Shown: positions 16,977 to 24,922 of the stretch, piece after piece
Layout: each line of letters opens with the position of its first letter
Numbering within the stretch: position 1 is the first letter of the stretch
Assembly (NCBI GenBank): GCA_030147505.1
Contig: JASBVG010000074.1
Coordinates: 1 to 43,023 of the forward strand
DNA length: 43,023 nt
Reading direction: 5' to 3'
Source: Tardiphaga sp.
Lineage (GTDB): Bacteria; Pseudomonadota; Alphaproteobacteria; Rhizobiales; Xanthobacteraceae
The notes under the pieces: model-generated
The model's database searches: none
What the model saw: only the letters and a program-made list of their open reading frames with translations
Told to the model about the DNA's origin: nothing
Translations under genes and position numbers: made by a program

Positions 16977-17732
16977 TTACTGCTCGCCGGGCGTGCGTGC
17001 GCTGGGCTTGTCGTGTACGATATCCGTCAGCTTGATGCGATCGAACTCGCTCCAGACATTGGCGAGCCAGTGGCGGACATAGCCGCGCAGCACGAAGGAG
17101 TAGTTCGCTGCCTCATCATTCGGGCCCTTGTTGGCAACGAATTTCAGGAACGGCACCGAGGAGACTTCCACCTGCTCATAGGCCATCTCGTTCAGCTTCG
17201 GGATGGTGATCTCGGTTGCGCCCTTGATCTTGTGGAAATAGGAATTGTAGGTCGCCTGGTCCCATTCGAAGAAGCTGGTGTTGTTGATGAAGTTCTTCAC
17301 CAGGAAATACTTTGCGCCGTCCATGAAGCCGGCGGTCTCGGCGATTTCGTCCAGCGACGCGATCGAGGGTCCCAGTATATGGAACACGGCAAAGGTGATC
17401 TGGCCGGACTTGGCCGCATCGAGGAAGCCGATGTCGCGCAGCGAGGCGAGGGCAGGGGACAACAGGCCTGCGCGGACGTCGATCACGGTGACCGACGGTG
17501 CCACGGTGTTGAGCGTATCGAAGATCTTCATCTGGTCCGAAGTGGTCGTCATGTCGACGATTTCGGTGATGTCGGTGTGAAAGCGCTTCAGCGTGCCGCG
17601 CGGCGATTCGGTGTCGAAGGCGCGCGTTGCGACGTTGTTGGCGCTGAAATAGTCCAGAACGGTCCGCGATACCGTGGTCTTGCCGACCCCGCCCTTGTCC
17701 GCGCCGACAACGATGACTGCTGGCTTCGCCAT
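16977..17732 (-). CDS. ParA/MinD-family ATPase
   Basis: A 251-residue protein beginning AVIVVGADKGGVGKTTVSR, a full deviant Walker A motif with signature lysine K13 and P-loop lysine K18. ATRAFDTESPRGTLKRF follows as the switch I region, and SVTVIDVRAGLLS takes the Walker B/switch II place. ParA-type ATPases dimerise on ATP and position DNA or protein cargo on the nucleoid or membrane. The C-terminal half (FLVKNFINNTSFFEWD, GYVRHWLANVWSEFDRI) looks family-specific and aromatic-rich. AAGGGA precedes ATG 17732 at good spacing. It is upstream of a second, more divergent ATPase on the same strand. There is no ParB, MinC or chemotaxis cargo partner beside it, so the cargo is unknown. Confidence 0.8.
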   Translation of the reverse strand: MAKPAVIVVGADKGGVGKTTVSRTVLDYFSANNVATRAFDTESPRGTLKRFHTDITEIVDMTTTSDQMKIFDTLNTVAPSVTVIDVRAGLLSPALASLRDIGFLDAAKSGQITFAVFHILGPSIASLDEIAETAGFMDGAKYFLVKNFINNTSFFEWDQATYNSYFHKIKGATEITIPKLNEMAYEQVEVSSVPFLKFVANKGPNDEAANYSFVLRGYVRHWLANVWSEFDRIKLTDIVHDKPSARTPGEQ

Positions 17733-17934
17733 GAAATTCCCTTAACTGATCTGGATCCCCAAGGATCCCCAAGTCCGGACCCCCAAGGCACGAGGGAGAC
17801 TCGCGCCGTGCGCACTGTAGCCCATGCCTGCTTTGGGCGCGAACATGGCAGAAAGATGGGGGAATTCAATCGCCGGTTGGCGATGGATAACGGAAATCAT
17901 TGCGGAATTTTGGGGCAGTGCCCCGGATCTTCTG

Positions 17935-18019
17935 TGTCGTCACCCGGCTTGACCGGGTGACCCAGTATGCTCCTCCGGTCCGAGTTGACTGGATCGCCCG
18001 GTCAAGCCGGGCGACGACA
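17935..18019. repeat. Palindromic repeat pair, CACCCGGCTTGACCGGGTG family
   Basis: The same two-unit arrangement as at 11728-11846: GTCACCCGGCTTGACCGGGT at 17939-17958 with CCCAGTA after it, then GATCGCCCGGTCAAGCCGGG from 17993 ending GACGACA. The units are only about 20 bases apart here. It fills part of the 296-base gap between the ParA-like gene and the M48 protease. The remainder of that gap holds a direct repeat of GGATCCCCAA (17753-17772) and no gene. Confidence 0.85.
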
Positions 18020-18028
18020 GATTGAGGT

Positions 18029-19177
18029 TCAGGCGTGCTTGCCCCATGGACCTTGGGCTGGATCGCCCGGCACCCCGCCGGGCTGCCCACCATCGCTCCA
18101 CGGCCCTGCCTTTGCCGGCTCTCCCTCTGGCTGCGTGGGCGCCTCTTGCTCCGCCACCTCACCTGGCAGCGCCAGCGGCCCCGGATCGTGCCCGCCGGCA
18201 TATTTGATCAGGGCGGCGACCCGCGCATCCACCGATGGATGCGTCGCGAAAATATCCGCAAAGCCCGAGCGCGGATTGTCCACGCACATCTCCATCACCG
18301 CCGAGGTTGCTCCCGGCAGCTCGCCGCGATTTTCGATCTTGCGCAGGGCCGAGATCATGGCGTCCGGGTTCTTGGTCAGCTCCACCGCGCCGGCATCGGC
18401 CATGAACTCGCGTGAGCGCGACAACGCCATCTTGATCGCCTGCGACAGCAGCCAGGCGACCACCAGCAGCATCACTGCGATGATGATGGCGAAGATCGCT
18501 CCGCCGCCCCCCTTGCTGTCGCCTGACGAGGACGATTGCGAGGACGACGAGCGTCCCGACGAAAAGCGGTAATTGCCGTTGGTGAAGCTGCGGAACAGCA
18601 GTTCGGCGAACAGGCCGACCACCCCTGCGATGATGCCGGCAATCACCATCAGTTGCACGTCGCCGTTGCGGATATGGGTCAGCTCATGGCCGAGCACGGC
18701 CTCGATCTCGTCGTCGTCGAGATTGCGCAGCAGCCCCGTGGTGACCGTCACCGAATATTGCCGGGGATTGAGACCGGTGGCGAAGGCGTTGAGCGCGTCG
18801 TCCGGCATGACCTTCAGCTTCGGCATCGGGATGCCGCGCGAAATGCATAGATTCTCCAACAGATTGTACAGCCGGGGCTGTTCCTGCCGTGTCACGCTTT
18901 CGCTGCCGGTGATGATGTCGATCATCTTCTGATGACCGAAATAAGAGATGGCGATCCAGCCCATCGCAGCAATGGTGGCGACCGGCATCGCCCATAACAG
19001 ATCGCGAAACGCCCGGTTGAGATAGTAGGGCAGCGTGCCATGGCTGTTGCTCCACACTTCGAGCACCAGCGCAGCGGCGAACACGACCACATAGACGAGG
19101 ACGAACAGGCCGGCGAGCAGCAGCATCGAACGCGTCTTGTTCGATGCAATATGCGTATAGAGACCGTAAGCCGCCAT
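18029..19177 (-). CDS. M48 family membrane metalloprotease, HtpX-like
   Basis: A 382-residue zinc peptidase of the HtpX/Ste24 family. The zinc site is HELTH at 164-168 with the third ligand E257 in SREFMADAGA. Membrane segments lie at about 18-40 and 62-80 before the catalytic domain, and at about 175-195 and 226-247 around it; a Ser-rich insert (204-221) separates the last two. The C-terminal 45 residues are Pro/Gly-rich and probably disordered. These enzymes degrade misfolded membrane proteins at the inner face of the cytoplasmic membrane. It starts 26 bases after lemA on the same strand; lemA-M48 pairs are widespread, so the two products probably work together. It is longer than E. coli HtpX (about 290) because of the insert and tail. 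Confidence 0.92.
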   Translation of the reverse strand: MAAYGLYTHIASNKTRSMLLLAGLFVLVYVVVFAAALVLEVWSNSHGTLPYYLNRAFRDLLWAMPVATIAAMGWIAISYFGHQKMIDIITGSESVTRQEQPRLYNLLENLCISRGIPMPKLKVMPDDALNAFATGLNPRQYSVTVTTGLLRNLDDDEIEAVLGHELTHIRNGDVQLMVIAGIIAGVVGLFAELLFRSFTNGNYRFSSGRSSSSQSSSSGDSKGGGGAIFAIIIAVMLLVVAWLLSQAIKMALSRSREFMADAGAVELTKNPDAMISALRKIENRGELPGATSAVMEMCVDNPRSGFADIFATHPSVDARVAALIKYAGGHDPGPLALPGEVAEQEAPTQPEGEPAKAGPWSDGGQPGGVPGDPAQGPWGKHA

Positions 19178-19203
19178 GATGTGCTGCCCGGCTCAGGCCA
19201 CGG

Positions 19204-19764
19204 TCAGAACTTGACCGACGGCACCGCCTCGACCTGCGTGCGTGTCTCGCCGAGGTCGAAGAACTGTTTGGCATGGAAGCCCAGCGCGCCGGCGAACAGC
19301 GCAGCCGGCAACTGCTGGATGCCGGTGTTGTATTCGGACACGGCATTGTTGAAGAAACGGCGCGCCGCGGCGATCTTGTTCTCGATGTCCGAAAGCTCGC
19401 TCTGCAATTGCTGGAAATTCGTATTGGCCTTGAGGTCCGGATAGGCCTCCGACAGCGCGATCAGCCGGCCCAGCGCGCCCGAAAGCTGCTGCTCGGCGGC
19501 CGAGACCTGGCCCGGCCCCTGCGCCTGCATCGCCGAATTGCGCGCCTTGATGACATCGTCGAGCGTGCCGCGTTCGTGCGAGGCATAGCCCTTCACGGTC
19601 TCGACCAGGTTCGGGATCAGGTCGTGGCGCTGCTTGAGCTGCACGTCGATGTCGGCGAAGGCCTGATCGACCCGCTGCCGCAGGGCGACGAGCTGGTTGT
19701 AGGTCATGAACAGAAAGACGGCGATGACGACGATCACGCCGAGAACGATCCAGCCGGTCGACAT
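19204..19764 (-). CDS. lemA: LemA family protein
   Basis: A 186-residue protein with one N-terminal membrane helix (about 4-22, GWIVLGVIVVIAVFLFMTYN) followed by a helical LemA domain. The diagnostic sequence is LRQRVDQAFADIDVQLKQRHDLIPNL, then the AARRFFNNAVSEYN helix. LemA proteins are membrane-anchored four-helix bundles of unclear function, often encoded with M48 proteases, as here. The frame reaches 19884, but ATG 19764 gives the membrane helix at the right place and has GGGGAG 11 bases before it. The small spacing to the protease gene (26 bases) indicates one transcript. Confidence 0.94.
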   Translation of the reverse strand: MSTGWIVLGVIVVIAVFLFMTYNQLVALRQRVDQAFADIDVQLKQRHDLIPNLVETVKGYASHERGTLDDVIKARNSAMQAQGPGQVSAAEQQLSGALGRLIALSEAYPDLKANTNFQQLQSELSDIENKIAAARRFFNNAVSEYNTGIQQLPAALFAGALGFHAKQFFDLGETRTQVEAVPSVKF

Positions 19765-20129
19765 TGAGTGAAACTCCCCAGAGAAACATGAACGGCAGCA
19801 CCATAGCCAACCCTGCGGACATGGCGAAGCTGCCGCGGAATAGGCGCGACATCCGTTTGTCGCAGCCGGGGAGGATAAGTTCAAAGCTTGGCCGGGCGGC
19901 CTAAGCGAAGCGCCGACGTTTCACGTTGAGCTTTGCTGTTTTGCAAGAGGTGAGCGCGGAGCATTCTGCACGCGACGATATAGGTGCACTGCGGCGGACT
20001 GTTGCAGCAGGGCATCACTCGGAATGACTCTGTGTCCGAATACCTGCGGGTTAACGCAAGCACGTGTTTCGTCACTGCGCTGTCATTCACAAAACTTAAT
20101 GAGCCTTCATCTTTGTGGGGGCGGAATTC
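19765..20129. other. Divergent intergenic region, lemA / autotransporter
   Basis: A 365-base gap between divergently transcribed genes. It should hold promoters for both, but no convincing -35/-10 pair, repeat or small gene was recognised. The last 60 bases before the autotransporter are AT-richer than the rest. Confidence 0.5.
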
Positions 20130-23057
20130 ATGAAACGGGAATGGCGTAACGGCGCGAGCCGGCTTGCGATGGGTGTAATTGCGGCGGCGTTGTTCGCCCC
20201 GGTCGCAGCAGAGGCGCAGACGTTTACGATCCCGGCTGGGACGAGCAACACCACAGCGCGTACGCTGACGGGCACCCAGACAGGCACTGTCGAAACGGGC
20301 GCGACGTTGTCGGCCGCGACGGCGATCACCTGGACCGTGAATACGGCCAATCCCTCGCCGGCACCCGGTGTCACCATCGATAATTACGGCAGCATCATTG
20401 GTGCCACCCGCGGCATAGATACGTCCGGCTCCGGAACGCCGCGCAATATCACGGTCTGGAACCGCGCAGGGGCCACGATCTCCGGCATCGGCAACGATGC
20501 CTTTCGCATCAACAATGATATCGGCAACGGCGCCGTGACCGTGCACAATTACGGCACGATATCGTCTACGGGCGGACAGGCGCTCGATTTCGATGCGAAT
20601 TCCTCTGCCGGCGGCACCCTGAATATCTACAACTATGCAACCGGCGTGATCCGCACGACGACGTCGGATGCGGTTCGTCCCGGACAGAATGGGGTGGTGA
20701 CCAATTGGGGCCTGATCTATTCGGCTGGCGTGTTTGGCTCTGGCGACGGCACCGACGGCATCGACTTTCAGGATCGCTCGGGAACGGTGATCAATAAATC
20801 GGGTGGCACCATTTCAGGTTTCCGCCACGGCATTTCGATCGGTGAAAATGGTGGCGTGAGCGTCACCAACGAGGCTGGCGGCGTCATCATCGGTCGCAAC
20901 GGCTCGGGCGTCGGCTCCGACAATACGGGCACGGTGGTCAACTATGGTCGTATTACCGGCGCCTATGACGGCAATGGCACGGGCGATGGTGACGGCGTCG
21001 ACGTCGACAATGCGGCGACCATTACCAACTACGGAATCATCGAAGGTACCGGTGCCGGCGGCTACGACAGCCGCGGCCGCCTCAACAACAGCGAAGGCCT
21101 GTCGCTCGGCGGCGGTACGGTGAACAATTACGGTTTGATCAGTGGCGCCGGTAATGGCTTCGTCGTCAACAACGACGGAGTTGGCCATTTCGACCGTAGC
21201 GGCGTGGCGGCAACAAACATCGTCAACTATGCCAGCGGCACGATCATCGGCCAGAATGGCTATGCGATCCGCCTCGAAAACAAGAGCACGGCGACGCCGG
21301 CTATCAACAACGACACGATCGTCAACTACGGCACGATCATCGGCAATGGCACGATCCCGGATCCGAATGCCATCGTGTTGAAGCAAAACGGCCTAGCCGA
21401 CGAAAACTCCGTCGGCACGCTCAACGGCGTCACCTATACCGGCACCGGCAATGCCCGCTTCATTCGCGGCGACGGCTCGGCGATCCAGATGGGTGAGGGC
21501 AACGACGTCCTCACCAATTACGGCACCATCATCGGCAATACCGGCCGTGCCGTGAACATGGAAGGCGGCAACGACACCGTGAACATCATGAAGGGCTCGC
21601 GCATCGCCGGGCTCGTCGATGGCGGCGTTGGCACCAATACGCTGAACTACAACAAGGTCGGTCTCGGCGAAGCCAATCGTGCGGCGCTGATGGCGGGGCA
21701 GACGGTGAATATCGGCGGCACGCTCTATACCTCGTTCCAGATCGTCAACGCCAATGCGCCGTCATTCTCCGCGCTCGCCGGTGCCAATGCGGCGGGAATC
21801 GCCAATCTGTTCGACAATCTTCCGCTCAATGCGACCGGTCTCGGTGTGGTCGATATGCTCGACAAGATCGCCAGCTCCGGCGATATCGGCGCGGCGCTGG
21901 GCCAGCTCACGCCGTCGTCCTATCAGAGCCTCGGCCGCATCGGCATGAACAATGTGCAGCAGACGACCTCGCTCGTCGGCCAGCACCTCACACAGAACCG
22001 CATCAACGGTCTCGGCACCGATGTGTCCGGCCTTGGCAATGCGATGGCGATGTTCGACGGCGGCATGTTCGATCGCAATTTTGGCGGCGATCGCGCGCTT
22101 GCCGCAGTCATGGCTTTCCCCGGCAGTGCGGGCTCCTCGCTTGCCGAAGCCGGCTGGGGCACCGGCGTGGCCGACGCCATGGCTTATGCGCCCATCAACA
22201 AGGCGCCGGCGCTGCGCCCGATCGCGGTTACCGCCGATCACGGCTTCTTCGTCACGTCGGGCGCGAGCTTCGCGCGCGAAGGCGCGCGCGCAGATGCGCC
22301 GGGCTTCAAGGCGAACACCGTGAATGTGCTGGCCGGCTACGACCAGCGCCTCAGCGACAGCATCGTCGCCGGCGTGTTCGGCGGCTATGCCTTCACCCGC
22401 GGCGACACCGATGGCAATGGCAGCAATGCCCGCATCTCCACCGGCACCATCGGCGGCTACGGCACCTGGCAGGCGCCGACCTGGTTCGCGACCTTGATGG
22501 GCCTCTATGGCTTCAGCGACTACACGACGTCGCGCATCGCGCTCGGCACGGCCAATGACGCCACGTTCAGCGGCGATCACTATGCCATCCGCGGCACCGT
22601 CGGCACCGATATCCGCGTCAGCGGCTGGGTGATCACGCCGGAGATCGGCCTGCAATATATGCGTGTGATGACTGACGGCTTCGCCGAGCGCGGCGGCGCT
22701 TCGGCGCTGATCGTCGGCAGCGACAGCTCGGAATCGCTGCGTTCCAGCGTCGGTGCACGCTTCGCCTATGATGTCGCGTATAACGGCGGCGTGCTGACGC
22801 CGGAACTGCGCTTCGCCTGGCTGCACGAATTCAGCGACGGCATCCGCGGCATCAATGCGAGCTTTGCCGATACGACCTTGCCGGGCTCGTTCGTGACATC
22901 CACCGCCGCTGGCATCCGCGATCGCGGCGTGCTCGGCGCCGGCCTGTCGGGCAAGCTGGCGCCGCTCACGGTTCTGTCGGTGAACTACGATGCGATCGTC
23001 GGCGGCAGCGATACGGTGACGCATCAGGTCATGGGCCGCATCAAGCACGCGTTTTGA
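20130..23057 (+). CDS. Autotransporter (type Va) with beta-helical passenger
   Basis: A 975-residue secreted or surface protein. A signal peptide (residues 1-30, ending AEAQ) is followed by a passenger of about 500 residues made of repeated turns centred on NYG-x-I-x-G: NYGSIIG, NYGTISS, NYGRITG, NYGIIEG, NYGLISG, NYGTIIG twice and others, each with D/N-rich loops, as in pertactin-like right-handed beta-helices. After a linker, residues from about 700 form the 12-strand translocator barrel, ending in the aromatic IKHAF. No protease triad or RGD is evident, so adhesion or biofilm roles are more likely than proteolysis. ATG 20130 is preferred over an upstream GTG at 20115: GGGGGCGGA precedes it and the signal peptide begins there. 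No neighbour hints at its target. Confidence 0.93.
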   Translation: MKREWRNGASRLAMGVIAAALFAPVAAEAQTFTIPAGTSNTTARTLTGTQTGTVETGATLSAATAITWTVNTANPSPAPGVTIDNYGSIIGATRGIDTSGSGTPRNITVWNRAGATISGIGNDAFRINNDIGNGAVTVHNYGTISSTGGQALDFDANSSAGGTLNIYNYATGVIRTTTSDAVRPGQNGVVTNWGLIYSAGVFGSGDGTDGIDFQDRSGTVINKSGGTISGFRHGISIGENGGVSVTNEAGGVIIGRNGSGVGSDNTGTVVNYGRITGAYDGNGTGDGDGVDVDNAATITNYGIIEGTGAGGYDSRGRLNNSEGLSLGGGTVNNYGLISGAGNGFVVNNDGVGHFDRSGVAATNIVNYASGTIIGQNGYAIRLENKSTATPAINNDTIVNYGTIIGNGTIPDPNAIVLKQNGLADENSVGTLNGVTYTGTGNARFIRGDGSAIQMGEGNDVLTNYGTIIGNTGRAVNMEGGNDTVNIMKGSRIAGLVDGGVGTNTLNYNKVGLGEANRAALMAGQTVNIGGTLYTSFQIVNANAPSFSALAGANAAGIANLFDNLPLNATGLGVVDMLDKIASSGDIGAALGQLTPSSYQSLGRIGMNNVQQTTSLVGQHLTQNRINGLGTDVSGLGNAMAMFDGGMFDRNFGGDRALAAVMAFPGSAGSSLAEAGWGTGVADAMAYAPINKAPALRPIAVTADHGFFVTSGASFAREGARADAPGFKANTVNVLAGYDQRLSDSIVAGVFGGYAFTRGDTDGNGSNARISTGTIGGYGTWQAPTWFATLMGLYGFSDYTTSRIALGTANDATFSGDHYAIRGTVGTDIRVSGWVITPEIGLQYMRVMTDGFAERGGASALIVGSDSSESLRSSVGARFAYDVAYNGGVLTPELRFAWLHEFSDGIRGINASFADTTLPGSFVTSTAAGIRDRGVLGAGLSGKLAPLTVLSVNYDAIVGGSDTVTHQVMGRIKHAF

Positions 23058-23075
23058 TCGCGGATAACAATAACT

Positions 23076-23165
23076 CGTCATCCCCGGGCCTGACCCGGGG
23101 ATCCATCTTTGCGGCACGTGCGTATGAAGCTGGATGACCGGGGGTCAAGCCCGGCCATGACGTCA
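23076..23165. repeat. Palindromic repeat pair, variant of the CCGGG family
   Basis: One unit, CGTCATCCCCGGGCCTGACC followed by CGGGGATCC, starts at 23076. It is mirrored by GGATGACCGGGGGTCAAGCC and CGGCCATGACG ending at 23165. Each is a hairpin with CGTCAT-type ends. The core differs from the other copies in the window, but the architecture is the same. It occupies the gap between convergent genes and could act as a terminator. Confidence 0.75.
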
Positions 23166-23174
23166 TCTTGAATC

Positions 23175-23555
23175 TTACGGCTTGGCCACGTGCCATGCGC
23201 CGTTCAGGAAGCCGTCGCCGCTGGTCTGGCCGGCGGCGGTGTCCTTCTTGAAGGTGTAGAGCGGCTTGCCCTTGTAGGCCCACATCTTCTTGCCGTCGTC
23301 ACGCACGACGATGGTCATGTCGGCGCTGGGCTTGTCGCCGTCGGCGGCGAACAGCGGCGGCCAGTTGTCGGCGCAAGGGCCATTGCACATGGACTTGCCG
23401 CCTGCGTCCTTGTCGAAGGTGTAGAGTGTCATGCCCTTCGCATCGACGAACACCTTGCCCTTGTCGGTGTCCGTGGTCTTCAGCGCCTGCGCGGAAGCGG
23501 CGGATGCGGTGAGCAGAAAGGCCAGCGCGGCAGCGGCGGCGAATGATTTGGTCAT
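23175..23555 (-). CDS. Secreted COG4315-type repeat protein
   Basis: A 126-residue exported protein. A signal peptide of about 22 residues ends SAASAQA. The mature part has two copies of the motif G-x-x-LYTF-x-KD: GMTLYTFDKDAGGKSMCNGP and GKPLYTFKKDTAAGQTSGDG. This is the pattern of the 'secreted repeat of unknown function' family, often annotated as a putative lipoprotein. C57 and C61 in CNGPCADNWPP are conserved in the family and may be paired; there is no lipobox, so it is probably soluble in the periplasm. GGGAG precedes ATG 23555. The biochemical role is unknown; heme or metal association has been suggested for relatives, but nothing here proves it. Confidence 0.85.
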   Translation of the reverse strand: MTKSFAAAAALAFLLTASAASAQALKTTDTDKGKVFVDAKGMTLYTFDKDAGGKSMCNGPCADNWPPLFAADGDKPSADMTIVVRDDGKKMWAYKGKPLYTFKKDTAAGQTSGDGFLNGAWHVAKP

Positions 23556-23638
23556 GAGCGGAACTCCCTGATGAATGGCGACGCAGTCGCGTCAGGAAGA
23601 AGAACGCCACAGGGAGAAGATTATTCCCAAGACACGAT

Positions 23639-23739
23639 TGTCGTCACCCGGCTTGACCGGGTGACCCAGTAGACACCGATGGTAGCGATAGAAGCGCTTT
23701 GTCTGTGTGTACTGGATCTCCGCTTTCGCGGGGATGACA
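23639..23739. repeat. Palindromic repeat pair, CACCCGGCTTGACCGGGTG family
   Basis: The first unit (23639-23671) matches the copies at 11728 and 17935 almost exactly. The opposite unit (23710-23739) is of another type, ACTGGATCTCCGCTTTCGCG followed by GGGATGACA, so this is a mosaic. It lies between the secreted repeat protein and the Rsm22-like gene, 6 bases from the stop codon of the latter. Confidence 0.8.
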
Positions 23740-23745
23740 CGCGAG

Positions 23746-24711
23746 TCAGTCGATCACCGCATCGCCCCAGTCGAGCTTGCGGAACTTGCTATAGATCGCT
23801 TTGTCGCGCTTCGGCGCGACGGCGGCGATAACGCCGTCTGTCGTGCACAGCTTCGCCGTGATCGCGATCTTCGTCGTCACCGGCTGCGCCAGCACGCGCG
23901 ATGGTCGCGGCGCCACCGGCACGCGCGAAACCGCGAGATAAATGAATTTCTCGTCCTCATAGGGAAGTTCTGCGGATTTGAGTTGTTTGTGCACGCGGGA
24001 GCGCTGCAGCCGCTGGCTGAAATGGCACCAGTCCGGTTTCGTGAGCGGGCAGGCATCGTCATGCGGGCAGGGCGCGATCACATGCGCGCCAGCGTGGATG
24101 AGTTGCGTGCGGGCATCGAGGATACGTGCATAGCCGGTGGGTGTGCCGGGCTCGACGATGACCAGCGTATCATTCGCTTTCACCCACATCGCAGCGACAA
24201 GCCTTTCGCGCGCGCTGTCGGTGAGTTCATTGATGACATAGCTGGCGATGACGAGATCGGCGGCGGCCGCATCTGCGATCTTCGCAGTGGCATCGCCGAG
24301 GGTGTAGTCGATGCTGCGTTCGTTTTCGCGCGCGAGCTCCATCGCCAGTGTGCGCAGCGCCGGATTGGTATCGAGCAGCGCGAACGATGCCAGGGACTCG
24401 TACGCCTCCGCGCAGGCCCATGTCGCCGTCCCCGGCCCGGCGCCGCAATCGAGCAGCGAGCGCGGCGCGAAGTCAGGGCGGATCTCCTGCAGGGCATTGA
24501 GACTGGCGATGACGGCCGCATAGGTCGCCGGCATCCGTGCCAGCGCATAGGCCAGTGCATCGCTCTCATTGCGGATCGTGGTCGAGCCGCCACCGGAACG
24601 ATAGGTCCTGGAGATGGTGTCGGAGCGTTGCGCAGCATCGGTGCGCGACACGCCCTGCAGGCGTGCGGCGAGCGTTGCGGTGAGATAGGCGGGAAGATCG
24701 GGCGAGGTCAT
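23746..24711 (-). CDS. Rsm22-like small-subunit rRNA methyltransferase family protein
   Basis: A 321-residue protein of the Rsm22 family (COG5459), related to the mitochondrial ribosome assembly factor METTL17. The AdoMet-binding motif I is SLLDCGAGPGTATWA (85-99), with LLDTNPALRTLA as the next strand and the post-I acid, and DLVIASYVINEL at 152-163. Cysteines C215, C221, C229 (CPHDDACPLTKPDWC) and probably C289 form the cluster that binds Fe-S or zinc in the family. The N-terminal helical region SGGGSTTIRNESDALAYALA also fits. In bacteria its exact rRNA target is not settled. It stands alone between palindromic repeats, with smc following on the same strand side. Confidence 0.85.
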   Translation of the reverse strand: MTSPDLPAYLTATLAARLQGVSRTDAAQRSDTISRTYRSGGGSTTIRNESDALAYALARMPATYAAVIASLNALQEIRPDFAPRSLLDCGAGPGTATWACAEAYESLASFALLDTNPALRTLAMELARENERSIDYTLGDATAKIADAAAADLVIASYVINELTDSARERLVAAMWVKANDTLVIVEPGTPTGYARILDARTQLIHAGAHVIAPCPHDDACPLTKPDWCHFSQRLQRSRVHKQLKSAELPYEDEKFIYLAVSRVPVAPRPSRVLAQPVTTKIAITAKLCTTDGVIAAVAPKRDKAIYSKFRKLDWGDAVID

Positions 24712-24734
24712 CTGATCAGCGACGCTCCTCTTGT

Positions 24735-24899
24735 CCCTCCCCGGAGCGAAGCGAATGGGGAGGGTGGATCGAAGCGAGCGTTCAGCGAGCTTCGAGACGG
24801 GTGGGGTGGTGCCACAGGCGATGACGTCACGTGGGGGCGCCCCACCCGGCGCTACGCGCCACCCTCCCCACTGCGCCGCTTCGCGGCTTGAGGGAGGGA
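24735..24899. repeat. Long palindromic repeat, CCCTCCCC...GGGGAGGG family
   Basis: The left part has CCCTCCCCGGAGCGAAGCGA then ATGGGGAGGG; the right part has ACCCTCCCCACTGCGCCGCT then TCGCGGCTTGAGGGAGGG. Between them GGTGGGGTGG and CCCCACCC can also pair. The 165-base element almost fills the gap between the Rsm22-like gene and the end of smc. It is a type of intergenic palindrome common in Bradyrhizobium-like genomes. Confidence 0.75.
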
Positions 24900-24922
24900 G
24901 GCCATGAGCCTCAGCGTTCTAA

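Noticed and set aside
21762..23117. Minus-strand frame of 451 codons opposite the autotransporter barrel
   Set aside because: Low-complexity Ala/Asp/Arg shadow; the plus strand has a complete autotransporter with signal peptide and terminal Phe.
11728..23739. Repeated hairpins as a CRISPR array
   Set aside because: Copies are single, thousands of bases apart and separated by genes; there are no regular spacers and no cas genes.
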